Counted from the first letter of the stretch, positions 10,134-18,782 are shown. The stretch: 64,000 bases of DNA from a bacterium (GCA_016934955.1 JAFGRY010000009.1:62001-126000); one strand, 5' to 3'. Notes: generated from the letters alone by a model not told the origin. Numbers and translations are program-made.

Positions 10134-10697
10134 ATGAAAATATCTGAGAAACAACTGATTGCCAGGTTCAGGAAGGGGGACAAAGCCGCGTTCGGCGGCC
10201 TGGTGACCGAATACCGGGACAGAGTATTGTCGCTGGCCTTCGATCTCAGCGGTAATTACGCAGATGCCCAGGATATCGCCCAGGAGGTTTTTGTGAAAGC
10301 GTACAAGAACATGGCGTGGTATCAGGAAAAATCCGCTTTTTACACCTGGCTCTATCGGATCACCGTGAACCAGTCCCGCGATCATTTCCGTCGCAGAAGA
10401 GACACCGTGCCGTATGAGGAGATACCGGTGTCCGCGTCTCTTCCGATGGAGATGCTGCCGGCGGCGGAAAGAACCCTGGACAACGAAAAGATGCATCGGT
10501 CGATCAGGCATGCGCTCACTCACCTGACGGAAAACCAGCGGGCGGCGGTGATCCTCACCTATTTTCACGGGCTGTCATCGGCCGAGGCAGGAGAGGTGAT
10601 GGGCATCAGCGCCAATACGGTGCGGACCCATCTGCTGCGGGCGCTTTCGAGACTCAGGCCCCTGCTTGAGGAAATAAAGGAACTGGTGCACGAATGA
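10134..10697 (+). CDS. ECF-family RNA polymerase sigma factor 1
   Basis: This 187-residue RpoE-like sigma factor has region 2 (about 10-85, with the DAQDIAQEVFVKAY -10 recognition and core-binding segment) and region 4 (about 125-180, with GLSSAEAGEVMGISANTVRTHLLRAL as the helix-turn-helix). It would direct transcription of an extracytoplasmic-response regulon when released by its anti-sigma factor. Its stop overlaps the start of the downstream gene (ATGA), so the pair is translationally coupled. Confidence 0.93.
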   Translation: MKISEKQLIARFRKGDKAAFGGLVTEYRDRVLSLAFDLSGNYADAQDIAQEVFVKAYKNMAWYQEKSAFYTWLYRITVNQSRDHFRRRRDTVPYEEIPVSASLPMEMLPAAERTLDNEKMHRSIRHALTHLTENQRAAVILTYFHGLSSAEAGEVMGISANTVRTHLLRALSRLRPLLEEIKELVHE

Positions 10698-11455
10698 ATA
10701 CCTGCAAACTGAAGAATGTAATCATACCGTACATCGACGGGGAACTGTCGCGGGCGGAGGCGGCGAAGATCGCGTCCCATCTTGAAACCTGTGCCGCCTG
10801 CCGGGAAACCCTTTCGCTTGTCAGGACCATGAAAACCCTGGCCGGAGCCTATCAGCGGCCGCCGTTTCCCGAAAAGGAGAAGGAATCGTTTTACCGGGCG
10901 CTTGACCGCCAATTCCCGACAGGAAGAGGGCGGCTGTTCTCCTCCATATCCAGGTGGAAAGGAATGCGGGGGTGGAAGCCGGCGCTGGTCATCCCGACAG
11001 CCGCGGCACTCATTGTCCTGGCGTTTCTGACAGGCAACTATGCGGGGCGTTCCTCTCGGGAGACGCCGATCGTCCTGCAATCGCAAACCCTCGTTGTGCA
11101 GAACGACCTTCCGCATATTGAGCGATTTCTTCAGGAAGCGGAAACGCTGCTGCTCAATCTGAAAGAGGGATCCGGAAAGGAGATCGCGTGCGAGAACGTG
11201 CGTCAGGCCCGGGATCTGATCGAGCAGCTGCCGGTGGTGCACGACGCCGCGGTGGAAAACAGTAACGCGGCTCTGCTCAGTTTCCTGGTGCAGTCGGAAC
11301 TGATCCTGTATGAGGCGGCCCACTACCAGGAGGATTCCGTGCCTGCTGTGCGTGATCTCATACGCAGGGGCGCCGGGTCAGAGCGGCTCTGGGAGGCGCT
11401 CAAAGCCGTACGAAAATCGCTGGGAGCGGGAACCCCGGCAGTGATGAGCGCCTGA
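10694..11455 (+). CDS. Zinc-finger anti-sigma factor 1 (membrane)
   Basis: The 253-residue protein starts with a zf-HC2 anti-sigma domain. The H-x3-C-x2-C motif lies in SHLETCAAC (about residues 32-40). A single membrane helix follows at about 96-118 (LVIPTAAALIVLAFL), and the remaining about 130 residues are predicted periplasmic. It should hold sigma factor 1 at the membrane and release it on an envelope signal. It overlaps the sigma gene by four bases and is followed after 21 bp by the second GWxTD gene. Confidence 0.87.
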   Translation: MNTCKLKNVIIPYIDGELSRAEAAKIASHLETCAACRETLSLVRTMKTLAGAYQRPPFPEKEKESFYRALDRQFPTGRGRLFSSISRWKGMRGWKPALVIPTAAALIVLAFLTGNYAGRSSRETPIVLQSQTLVVQNDLPHIERFLQEAETLLLNLKEGSGKEIACENVRQARDLIEQLPVVHDAAVENSNAALLSFLVQSELILYEAAHYQEDSVPAVRDLIRRGAGSERLWEALKAVRKSLGAGTPAVMSA

Positions 11456-11476
11456 GGAGTGAAGGAGGAAAGAGCA

Positions 11477-13969
11477 ATGAAACGATGGACCGTCTTGGTG
11501 ATACTGCTGCTGGCCGCCCGGCTTTCCGGCGATGTGCCCGACGACAAAAGGATCTATATTTCCGGAAAAGAATATTGTTCCGCCGGATTGTGGGAGCGTG
11601 CGATCGCCTCCTTCGATACGCTGATCGGCGAATATCCGGAAAGCGGTTTTCGGGACGCCGCTTATTTCTGGAAGGCGTTCTGCCTGGAGAAGAGCCGGAA
11701 GCCGGAACGGGCCTTCGAGACATTTCAGCGGCTGGTGAATGAGTATCCGGAAAGCACCTGGCGGGATGATGCGGTGATAAAACAGATTTTACTTGCTTCG
11801 CAGCTGGTCAGCGAGGGTCGGGATCAGTACCTGCATTTTCTGAGAAACACTGCCACAGCCGAATCCGGGAGGCTGCGCTATCAGGCCGGACTGGCGCTGG
11901 CGAAACTGGGCCTGAAGGAGGCGATTCCGGTGCTGGAAGGATTTCGGTCAACCGGCCTTTTCAGCGAAGAGGCGGCAGTTGTCCTCGAGCAGCTGCGGGT
12001 GCAGCACGACCGGAGCACGGTTCTGGCCGGGATGATGAGCGGCCGGGAGTTCTTCCCGGGAAGGAAGACGGATTTCAGTGAGAAACGGTTTCTGAGTTCG
12101 AAACGGGATTATCTTCGGGCACAGATGCTGAAAAAGGGAGCCTGGAGCTGGATGGAACTGGTCGGCTTCGCCCTTCTGCAGACGATTCCGGAAGAACAGT
12201 TCGTTTCGTTCTGGGAGTGCGATTCGGATACGGAACGGCAGAACTGGCTCGATGATTTCTGGAAGGTGAACGACCCCGATTCACTGTCGTCCGGCAATAC
12301 ATTTAAAGATGAATTTCTGAGACGGGTCAAATACGCCCGCACCAATTTCTCCGAGCTGTACGATCCCGAAAGACACGGAGAGATGGAGAGAACATTCGAG
12401 AAGAAAAAATATATGCTCAAGGGTGAACCGAACGAACCCTGGGACGCCCGGGGTGAAGTATACATGAAGTTCGGGGAGCCGGATCTGAGAAGGGAAGAAC
12501 TGATTAAAAAGAGACGGCATGAATTGTGGGTATATTATGCTCAGGGAATCGATTTTGTCATCAGTGTGTTTAAGACTAACGTATATCGAGACGCCATCGC
12601 TCCGGGTGAAATGGCAGCATCCAATTATCAATTTAATGTGATTCCCTGGGAGGATAGAAGGGTATTAGCAGTTCCATGGTCTCAAGCATCCCCCGGGTAC
12701 TCATTCCGGTCTGAGAGACCAACTGATACGGAAGCAAGAAAAGAAAAATTCATTCATGATTATATCGAGCAGCCGGCATTTTTCTACAATCCGGATCCGG
12801 ATCGAACCCTCAAGCTTGATAAAATTATCGTTTCAGAGGAACACGGAGGAAAAGGCAAATTCAGCATTGGCTTGCAGATTAAACCGGAAGCATATAACCT
12901 GATAACATATGACGGGCCGTTCTACGCGTGCCTTACAAACAGCTACCGGGTGATTGCGGACGACGGCCGTATCGTGGCCCGGGGAGAAAAAAAGAACTAT
13001 GAAGTGGCGCTGCCGGGTCGGAACGACCTAATAAGGGAGGTGATTCCACTCTCTCTTCAGCCCGGAGAATACACATTCGAATGTACTATCGTGGATCATA
13101 ATGCAAAAAAGGAAGCGGTAATCCGGCGGGCATTGACCATTGATCCTGAGAACAAGATTCTCCTGGAAGCGGCACCGGAGCATGCATCTGAGAGTGGTGT
13201 GCAGCCAGAACAATTCTTTGCGGGCCGGGATCGGGAATACCGGCACAAGTCGTTCTGGACGACTAAGCGCACCTATCAGTACAACGATATGCTGAAAACC
13301 GGCGATTGGAGCGAGATGGAGCTCATAGCGTTCGGACTGTGGGAGGTGATTCCGCCGAAGGAGTTCAGTGAATTCTGGGGACAGCAAACCAATGGTGACC
13401 GGAAGGTCTGGCTGGAAAAATTCTGGAAGCGGAACGATCCCGCTCCCGGCACTCCCGGGAATGAATTCAGGGATGAATTCATGCACCGCATCCAATACGC
13501 CCGGGAGCATTTCTCGGAACTGTATGATCCCGCAGTGCACGGAGAGATGCAGCGGACGTTCGAGAAAAAAGCGGTGCGGCTCAAAGGGGACAGGGTCGCC
13601 CCCTGGGATGCCCGGGGAGATCTCTATGTAATCAACGGTGCTCCCGCGGCAAGGATGGCTGACTCCTTGAGTGCTCAGAGATATGAAGTCTGGACATACA
13701 GAGATGATATGATCAATATATTTCCGGACATTACCGGGCAGGGAAGAACATTTTTCAACGTGTATGATCCGGCCGGTGCCCGCGGCATCGTCCAGTACCG
13801 GGTGAGGCATTTTATAACGAATTATTATGGAAGCGGGTATGAGTATTATCCACCGGTGATCGGGCGGTATAACGGACAATCCAGCGGGGTCCGAGGCAGA
13901 GAGCCTCATCCCGTTGAACCGCCCCGGTTCTGGATTACCATCAATAGCATAGAGCAGCAGTACCCCTAA
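11477..13969 (+). CDS. Secreted TPR/GWxTD protein B with duplicated domain
   Basis: The product is 830 residues from the ATG at 11477, chosen because AAGGAGG lies 8 bp upstream; a GTG 18 bp earlier would put the Shine-Dalgarno sequence inside the gene. It has a signal peptide (about 1-20), TPR-like repeats with the EYPES motif, and two copies of the GWxTD core. Copy one starts near residue 192 and ends at PWDARGEVYMKFGEPD (about 321-336). Copy two starts near 580 and ends at PWDARGDLYVINGAP (about 709-723). The FWKxNDP and RxxYAxxxFSELYDPxxHGEM blocks occur in both. The function is unknown; the context ties it to the ECF system. Confidence 0.78.
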   Translation: MKRWTVLVILLLAARLSGDVPDDKRIYISGKEYCSAGLWERAIASFDTLIGEYPESGFRDAAYFWKAFCLEKSRKPERAFETFQRLVNEYPESTWRDDAVIKQILLASQLVSEGRDQYLHFLRNTATAESGRLRYQAGLALAKLGLKEAIPVLEGFRSTGLFSEEAAVVLEQLRVQHDRSTVLAGMMSGREFFPGRKTDFSEKRFLSSKRDYLRAQMLKKGAWSWMELVGFALLQTIPEEQFVSFWECDSDTERQNWLDDFWKVNDPDSLSSGNTFKDEFLRRVKYARTNFSELYDPERHGEMERTFEKKKYMLKGEPNEPWDARGEVYMKFGEPDLRREELIKKRRHELWVYYAQGIDFVISVFKTNVYRDAIAPGEMAASNYQFNVIPWEDRRVLAVPWSQASPGYSFRSERPTDTEARKEKFIHDYIEQPAFFYNPDPDRTLKLDKIIVSEEHGGKGKFSIGLQIKPEAYNLITYDGPFYACLTNSYRVIADDGRIVARGEKKNYEVALPGRNDLIREVIPLSLQPGEYTFECTIVDHNAKKEAVIRRALTIDPENKILLEAAPEHASESGVQPEQFFAGRDREYRHKSFWTTKRTYQYNDMLKTGDWSEMELIAFGLWEVIPPKEFSEFWGQQTNGDRKVWLEKFWKRNDPAPGTPGNEFRDEFMHRIQYAREHFSELYDPAVHGEMQRTFEKKAVRLKGDRVAPWDARGDLYVINGAPAARMADSLSAQRYEVWTYRDDMINIFPDITGQGRTFFNVYDPAGARGIVQYRVRHFITNYYGSGYEYYPPVIGRYNGQSSGVRGREPHPVEPPRFWITINSIEQQYP

Positions 13970-14000
13970 TACCCCCCCAAGCCTCCTCTTATGTGGCGAG

Positions 14001-14048
14001 AGAGCGGCCGGTCTGGAGCGTAGTGAAGACCGGCCGCTCTTTTTTTTT
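14001..14048 (+). terminator. Strong rho-independent terminator
   Basis: A perfect 14-bp GC-rich stem (14001-14014 with 14027-14040), a 12-base loop and an eight-base T-run end the first ECF/GWxTD transcription unit, 31 bp after the stop of protein B. Confidence 0.93.
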
Positions 14049-14074
14049 GAATTACAGAAAAAATAAGATATCTT
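14047..14074 (+). promoter_or_regulatory. Candidate promoter of the second ECF operon
   Basis: TTGAAT (14047-14052) and TATCTT (14069-14074) are separated by 16 bp, directly after the terminator T-run and about 50-65 bp upstream of the sigma gene. Assigned by match to the housekeeping pattern only. Confidence 0.4.
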
Positions 14075-14124
14075 TAAAGAGTCTCAACAAAATGTCTTCC
14101 TGAACAGTATCACTATTGAGAACG

Positions 14125-14754
14125 ATGCAGGAGCTGAGTGTGACAGGCAAAGACCCCGTTGACAGTATCAACGCAGGAACACAAGAACGTATGCAGGACG
14201 AGCCGGGCCTGATCCGCCGGGCGCAGTCCGGTGACGTGCAGGCGTTCGAAATGCTGGTCCGTCATTACCAGCCGCGGGTTCTTTCACTGGCCTGCTCCAT
14301 TGTCGACGATCCCGCGGACGCGCGGGATGTGGCGCAGGAGGTGTTCATCAGAGTTTACCGGTTCCTGCCTTCGTTTGAACACCGGAAACGGTTTTTCACC
14401 TGGCTCTACCGTATAATCCTGAACTGCTCGTATGATTTTCTCAAGCGGGAAAAGCGGTTCAGACACGATCCCCTCGATGAGGCGGTCATTGCAGGTGAGG
14501 CGGCGCCGGGTGAGGGCCGAATCCGGAACGGCGATCTTTCCGAGGTGATCACCGGGCTGCTGGGCACATTGAGCGTGGCTCAGAAAACAGCCTTCGTTCT
14601 CAGAGATGTGGAAGGCCTCTCCTGCAAAGAGGCGGCGGCCATCATGGACTGTCCTCAGGGAACCCTGCGCAGCCACCTGCACTTCGCCCGCCGCCGGCTG
14701 CGGGATCTTTTGAAAAACAATTATCCGGAGTATTTGGAAGGAACAGGATCATGA
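14125..14754 (+). CDS. ECF-family RNA polymerase sigma factor 2
   Basis: The product is about 209 residues with region 2 (DPADARDVAQEVFIRVYRF) and region 4 (GLSCKEAAAIMDCPQGTLRSHLHFAR). The start is uncertain: ATG at 14125 is used here, but GTG at 14140 is better placed behind an AGGAG at 14129-14133. The stop overlaps the following anti-sigma gene by four bases. It is a second, distinct ECF sigma factor within 4 kb of the first. Its operon carries a zinc-finger anti-sigma factor, a secretin-like protein and probably the downstream protease. Confidence 0.92.
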   Translation: MQELSVTGKDPVDSINAGTQERMQDEPGLIRRAQSGDVQAFEMLVRHYQPRVLSLACSIVDDPADARDVAQEVFIRVYRFLPSFEHRKRFFTWLYRIILNCSYDFLKREKRFRHDPLDEAVIAGEAAPGEGRIRNGDLSEVITGLLGTLSVAQKTAFVLRDVEGLSCKEAAAIMDCPQGTLRSHLHFARRRLRDLLKNNYPEYLEGTGS

Positions 14755-15245
14755 AATGTCATCATGTTAGGACGCTGCTGCCGCTCTGCGCGGGGAACGA
14801 CCTGGACCGGTTCCGGTCCGGGGCGGTGCGGCGGCACCTTGCCTCCTGCCCGTCCTGCAGAAAAGAGCTCGAAGAACTGCAGGCAGCGCGGATTCTGGCC
14901 GCCGATGCCGTCCGAACGCGGGCTGCCGGTGTGCGGGATACCGATGTCTGGCAGGATGTAGTCTATGCGCTGCCCCGGCGGGAGATGTCAGTGAGGCCGT
15001 CCCCGGTTAAAAAAGCGGGAGCGCTGCACCGGCTTATACCAATTTTTATTGGAACGGCGATGGTTGTCGTTGCCCTGCTGTTTCACGAAGGAGGACAGTT
15101 ACGCAGAGGCTCCTCCCCGCCGCACATCGCGGAACTGCCGGTGGTGGAAAGCGTGGATGAGCCCGGTGTGACCGTGATGACGTTTCAGACCGATGATCCG
15201 AAGGTGACAATTGTCTGGCTGTTCAAAGATGATGTAAATCTGTAA
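14751..15245 (+). CDS. Zinc-finger anti-sigma factor 2 (membrane)
   Basis: This short 164-residue anti-sigma protein has the zinc motif H-x3-C-x2-C in RHLASCPSC (about residues 27-35), one membrane helix (about 88-105, IPIFIGTAMVVVALLF) and a periplasmic tail ending in DDPKVTIVWLF. Translation is coupled to sigma factor 2 through an ATGA overlap. It should sequester that sigma factor until a signal acts on the tail. Confidence 0.87.
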   Translation: MKCHHVRTLLPLCAGNDLDRFRSGAVRRHLASCPSCRKELEELQAARILAADAVRTRAAGVRDTDVWQDVVYALPRREMSVRPSPVKKAGALHRLIPIFIGTAMVVVALLFHEGGQLRRGSSPPHIAELPVVESVDEPGVTVMTFQTDDPKVTIVWLFKDDVNL

Positions 15246-15255
15246 AAAGGAGACT

Positions 15256-16245
15256 ATGATGAATGCATACAAAATGATTGCCGGCCTGCTGGTCTTTTCG
15301 ATTCTCACAACAGCGGGCGTCAGCGCTCAGACAGGTATGGGCGTCGGCTGGATTAAAGGGCAAGTCGTGGAAGAAGGCACCGGTCAGCCGATAGCCGGGG
15401 CGAATGTCATCTATCTGGCTGAAGCAAAATTTTCAAGAGGAGTCGTGACTGATGAAAAAGGAAATTTTCTAACTGCACACGTGGATCAGGGGATGGTGCT
15501 TGGGGTTGTAATAAAGGCTGAGGGATTTTATGATTTGAGCAAGGAAGTAATAGTCGGCGATGGCGCCACTGAAGTTCTTTTTGAGCTGATAAACACAGAC
15601 AAGTATAAAGAAGAACTGGAAAAGAAAATGGCAGCCAGTGTGCAGAAGTCGAGGACGTTCAGGATTGAATACCGTGACGCAATGGAGATATTTGGACTGA
15701 TCAAGTCAATTTCGTGTGCGCGATCCGCTTCCCGGGAACTGCAGACAATCACCGGTATGGGTACGGAAGAATCTCTCAGTAATCTTGGGGAGCTTATCAA
15801 ACAGTACGATACACCGCTGCAGCAGGTCTGGCTTGAAGTCCTGCTGATAAAGGCGACGGGAAACGGCGGCGGGAAGCCGGAATATCCAGCAGAAATTAAA
15901 AGTATTGTCAGCAAATTGAACAGCTTGTTTAAATTCGGCAGATATACAATCATCGGGCGGGCAAATGCCATGGGCCTTGAGGGGGCCACGCTCTCGTTTT
16001 CCGGCCGGATTGAAAATGACCCGGAAGCGATGGTCGAGAATCCTTTTATGGTTCAGACCCGGCTCGGCGCAGCAGGTGATGTTATCAAGCTCGAAGGGTT
16101 GAAAGTGATGATCACGATGCCGCGGAACGAAATTGCCACCAGCATCAACGTGAAAAACGGCGAGACGGTTATCCTCGGGGCCTCCCGTGGAAAATCGAGT
16201 GAGGATGCATTGATCACGGTGGTGACGGCGAAGATCATGGAATGA
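15256..16245 (+). CDS. Carboxypeptidase-regulatory/secretin-like periplasmic protein
   Basis: This 329-residue protein has a signal peptide (about 1-23) and a CarboxypepD_reg-like beta domain (about 30-110, IKGQVVEEGTGQPIAGANV). A secretin N-domain-like segment follows (about 130-195, YRDAMEIFGLIKSI ... SLSNLGELIKQYDTP), then VWLEVLLIKA and a C-terminal stretch with INVKNGETVILGASR, resembling part of a secretin beta domain. It is much shorter than true secretins and probably cannot form a full pore. It follows anti-sigma factor 2 by 10 bp, so it is likely part of that operon. Assignment is by motif resemblance. Confidence 0.6.
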   Translation: MMNAYKMIAGLLVFSILTTAGVSAQTGMGVGWIKGQVVEEGTGQPIAGANVIYLAEAKFSRGVVTDEKGNFLTAHVDQGMVLGVVIKAEGFYDLSKEVIVGDGATEVLFELINTDKYKEELEKKMAASVQKSRTFRIEYRDAMEIFGLIKSISCARSASRELQTITGMGTEESLSNLGELIKQYDTPLQQVWLEVLLIKATGNGGGKPEYPAEIKSIVSKLNSLFKFGRYTIIGRANAMGLEGATLSFSGRIENDPEAMVENPFMVQTRLGAAGDVIKLEGLKVMITMPRNEIATSINVKNGETVILGASRGKSSEDALITVVTAKIME

Positions 16246-16265
16246 TTGTCCCACACACAACACAT

Positions 16266-16301
16266 GCCCCCCTGGCAGGTAAACAGGGGGGCGTTTTTTT
16301 T
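16266..16301 (+). terminator. Rho-independent terminator before the subtilase gene
   Basis: An 8-bp stem (16266-16273 with 16285-16292) is followed by eight Ts (16294-16301). The ribosome binding site of the next gene begins immediately after the T-run, so the protease could be expressed by read-through. It also shows that frames running through this hairpin are not the true protease N-terminus. Confidence 0.85.
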
Positions 16302-16311
16302 GGAGGATATC

Positions 16312-17541
16312 ATGAGAATGACACGGATCTTTGTATTGACGTTGCTGCTGGGTCTGTCATCTCTGGCTGCCCAGGAACAGGTGATCCCCGATGATCCCTG
16401 CTGGAAGTATCAAATCAGTTATTTCAACGAGGGCGATAGCGTCCAGATAGACCGGGTATCGTGGAAAAAGAGTCCGGAGATGCTGAGGCCCGACGCGCGG
16501 TTTCATATGCACATCGCCTCGGCCTGGGCGCTTTCAACCGGATCCAAAGAGATTGTGGTGGCCCTCCTCGATGACGGTTTTTTCTACAATCATGAGGATC
16601 TGCGGGACAACATCTGGCGGAATCCCGGAGAGACGGGATTTGATGAGGCCGGGTACGCGAAAAACACCAACGGCATCGATGACGACGGCAACGGGTACAT
16701 CGATGATGTCATGGGCTGGGATTTCGTCTTCGATGATCCTGATCCTGACTGTTATATTTTCGATGGAAAGGACATGACCAGGATCGCACCTTACTGGCAC
16801 GCCACACCGACCATGGGCATCATCGGCGCCGCAGGGAACAACGGGATCGGCGTGGCCGGGATCAACTGGCATGTCTCGATGATGCTGCTGAAGATCGCCG
16901 CCCAGGGGACCACCGGTGACCAGCGGCTGGAGCGGACGGTCAGGGCGATCCGCTATGCGGTGGACAATGGAGCCAGAATCATCAACTGGAGCGGCTATGT
17001 ACGCATTTCTGATGACCGGGGAGTACGGGACCTGCGGGAAGCAGTCGATTATGCCGAATCAAAGGGAGTGCTTCTTATAGCCGCCGCGGGGAACAGTAAA
17101 AAGGATCTGGATCTGGAAGAGAACCGGTTTTATCCGGTCTGCCTGCCCAACGACAACATCATCGCTGTGGCTGAGTCGGATTTTCAGGGCCGGCTCTATG
17201 TCGTTCCCCCGGGCTCAAAATATATCGGAGGTTCCAATTACGGCAAAACCACTGTCGACATTGCGGCGATCGCCGAGAACTATACCGCTTTTCAGCGTCA
17301 AAATCTTCCGGTGTATTCCCTGGGCGGCGGGACTTCCTGCGCTGCTCCGGCCGTGACGGGGGTAGCGGCGCTGATCCTGAGCGTCAATCCCGCGCTCACC
17401 GGCATACAGGTGAAAGAAATACTGCTGAAGAGCGCCACAAAAAGTGGACGATTAGCGGGTAAAATCCTATGCGGAGGGGTCGTGAATGCCAGGGCGGCGC
17501 TGGATATTGCGACGCAGTACAGAACGGAGTCACCGGATTGA
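16312..17541 (+). CDS. Secreted subtilisin-like serine protease (S8)
   Basis: The 409-residue product starts at the ATG at 16312, behind GGAGG at 16302-16306, and has a signal peptide (about 1-20). The catalytic triad is visible: D87 in ALLDDGF, H163 in WHATPTMGIIGA and S342 in GGGTSCAAPAVTG. The usual HGTHVAG histidine motif is altered to HATPTMG. An acidic segment NTNGIDDDGNGYIDDVMGWDF (about 120-140) is typical of bacteroidetes-like S8 proteases and may bind calcium. It lies after the ECF2 operon and may process envelope proteins, but a regulatory link is inference. Confidence 0.9.
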   Translation: MRMTRIFVLTLLLGLSSLAAQEQVIPDDPCWKYQISYFNEGDSVQIDRVSWKKSPEMLRPDARFHMHIASAWALSTGSKEIVVALLDDGFFYNHEDLRDNIWRNPGETGFDEAGYAKNTNGIDDDGNGYIDDVMGWDFVFDDPDPDCYIFDGKDMTRIAPYWHATPTMGIIGAAGNNGIGVAGINWHVSMMLLKIAAQGTTGDQRLERTVRAIRYAVDNGARIINWSGYVRISDDRGVRDLREAVDYAESKGVLLIAAAGNSKKDLDLEENRFYPVCLPNDNIIAVAESDFQGRLYVVPPGSKYIGGSNYGKTTVDIAAIAENYTAFQRQNLPVYSLGGGTSCAAPAVTGVAALILSVNPALTGIQVKEILLKSATKSGRLAGKILCGGVVNARAALDIATQYRTESPD

Positions 17542-17629
17542 CAGATCCACATACCATCCCTGAACGTGAAAAGAGGGCGTGAATGTGCGGCAAAACCCTC
17601 TGAGAGAGGACATTTGCGGACCCTATATG

Positions 17630-17658
17630 TTGTTATCTGTCATGGTAAACACTATATA
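17630..17658 (+). promoter_or_regulatory. Candidate csp promoter
   Basis: TTGTTA (17630-17635) and TATATA (17653-17658) are separated by 17 bp. Transcription would begin near 17665, about 195 bases upstream of the csp ATG. Confidence 0.55.
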
Positions 17659-17663
17659 TAGTG
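17650..17663. promoter_or_regulatory. Perfect AT palindrome over the csp -10
   Basis: CACTATATATAGTG is a perfect 14-bp palindrome that spans the proposed -10 element and the start point. It could be an operator, or simply a symmetric -10 region. Confidence 0.4.
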
Positions 17664-17858
17664 ATACACAGCAGATTTTTCCCGGCAAACTAAAAAAACA
17701 CTTGCATTTGTGTTGTTTATTACTAAATTACCTCGTTGTTAAGTGCGCCGCTTGCGTACCTTTGAGAAGCAGGTTCCATCAGTAGAAGGACACTCTTCTT
17801 GTTCGAAGAGGTGAGAAGTCGGCAGTACGAGTTTTTTCATTTATTGAGAGGTAGTACC

Positions 17859-18059
17859 ATGGAAACTGGTAAAGTAAAATGGTTCAACAGAACCAAGGGT
17901 TTCGGATTTATCGAACGCGAAGAAGGCGAAGACGTATTCGTTCATTACAGCGCCATCGATATGGATGGTTTCAAAGTGCTGGATGAAGGAGACGAAGTCC
18001 AATTCGAAGTCACCGATGGACCCAAGGGCCCGCAAGCAGCCAAAGTTTCAAGAGTCTAA
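17859..18059 (+). CDS. Cold-shock protein (CspA family)
   Basis: The 66-residue single CSD/OB-fold protein starts [20 protein letters not shown]. It contains RNP1 (KGFGFIE) and RNP2 (VFVHYS), which bind single-stranded RNA/DNA. It would act as an RNA chaperone. The ATG at 17859 is preceded by GAGAGG and matches the universal Csp N-terminus; in-frame codons further upstream belong to the leader. It is monocistronic, with a strong terminator downstream. Confidence 0.96.
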   Translation: METGKVKWFNRTKGFGFIEREEGEDVFVHYSAIDMDGFKVLDEGDEVQFEVTDGPKGPQAAKVSRV

Positions 18060-18082
18060 CGATTTATTTCTTTAGGTACTGC

Positions 18083-18114
18083 AGCCCCCGCCGGAAACGG
18101 CGGGGGCTTTTTTT
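18083..18114 (+). terminator. csp terminator
   Basis: An 11-bp GC-rich stem (18083-18093 with 18098-18108) is closed by a GAAA tetraloop and followed by seven Ts. Confidence 0.95.
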
Positions 18115-18179
18115 ATGAACACATGAATGGACGGTACGAAAAGGGTTACAGGCGAAGGAGTTCACGGCTGAAAACGTGG

Positions 18180-18782
18180 TCAGCCATTGCTGGTGTATGA
18201 GTCTACAGCGTTTTGAATGTCCTGCAGCAGGCCGTCGTCTTCGAGGTAAAACCTGAGTGTTTTCTTTCTCTGTTTGAGATTCATGGTGAGGCAGCGGTTT
18301 TCTATACGGACGTCGGTGACGGCATTCCAGCCAAGACGGCTTGATTTAAACAAAACATTGCGAAACGCGAATCCTTCCTTGTCTAGCGTAAGAACATGTT
18401 TACCGCTGATCCGGCGGATGATCGTCGGCAGCCCGACAATATAGAACAGGCCGAGACCGATCTGGATGAGGTACACGGTCTCGCTTCCTTCCATTCGCAG
18501 CACAATTCCGCCCGTTATGAGAACAAGCCCTGAGAATATCGCCATGATCTGTTCGAATCTGCTGCCGAGAAGCCTCTTGGTTTTTTCAAGCCGGAGTCCG
18601 AACATGACATGGGCGAATCCCAGAACGGCGGCAAACACGCGCAGGATGGTCATCGTCATGGATGCATTCGGTGACGTGTCCATCATGACGAGGAAGAGAG
18701 TGAATCCGGTGGCGACGAGTTGAATGCGTTCCTGGCGTTCCTGTTTCGCCGGTGAGTATTTATGATATGTGACGGTGATCAT
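18180..18782 (-). CDS. Membrane protein with C-terminal PH-like domain
   Basis: This 200-residue protein is not assigned to a characterised family. Four hydrophobic segments are visible (about residues 22-35, 44-62, 80-97 and 103-122). They are followed by a soluble C-terminal part (about 125-195, HVLTLDKEGFAFRNVLFKSSRLGWNAV) resembling small bacterial PH-like domains that sit on the cytoplasmic face. A GGAGG precedes the ATG. It stands alone on the minus strand between csp and the transposase element. No function can be given. Confidence 0.65.
   Translation of the reverse strand: MITVTYHKYSPAKQERQERIQLVATGFTLFLVMMDTSPNASMTMTILRVFAAVLGFAHVMFGLRLEKTKRLLGSRFEQIMAIFSGLVLITGGIVLRMEGSETVYLIQIGLGLFYIVGLPTIIRRISGKHVLTLDKEGFAFRNVLFKSSRLGWNAVTDVRIENRCLTMNLKQRKKTLRFYLEDDGLLQDIQNAVDSYTSNG

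Larger units (their letters stand above)
17542..17858. other. Cold-shock gene upstream region and 5' leader
   Basis: This is 317 bp without a gene. It holds a promoter at 17630-17658, an AT palindrome over the -10 and then an AT-rich transcribed leader of about 190 bases up to the csp start. Long structured leaders are characteristic of cold-shock genes, where they act as RNA thermosensors. A short AGAGGG/CCCTCT stem at 17572-17600 lacks a T-run. Confidence 0.5.

Noticed and set aside
16246-16311. Extension of the subtilase gene upstream of 16312
   Set aside because: It would translate a terminator hairpin and T-run; the signal peptide and GGAGG support 16312.
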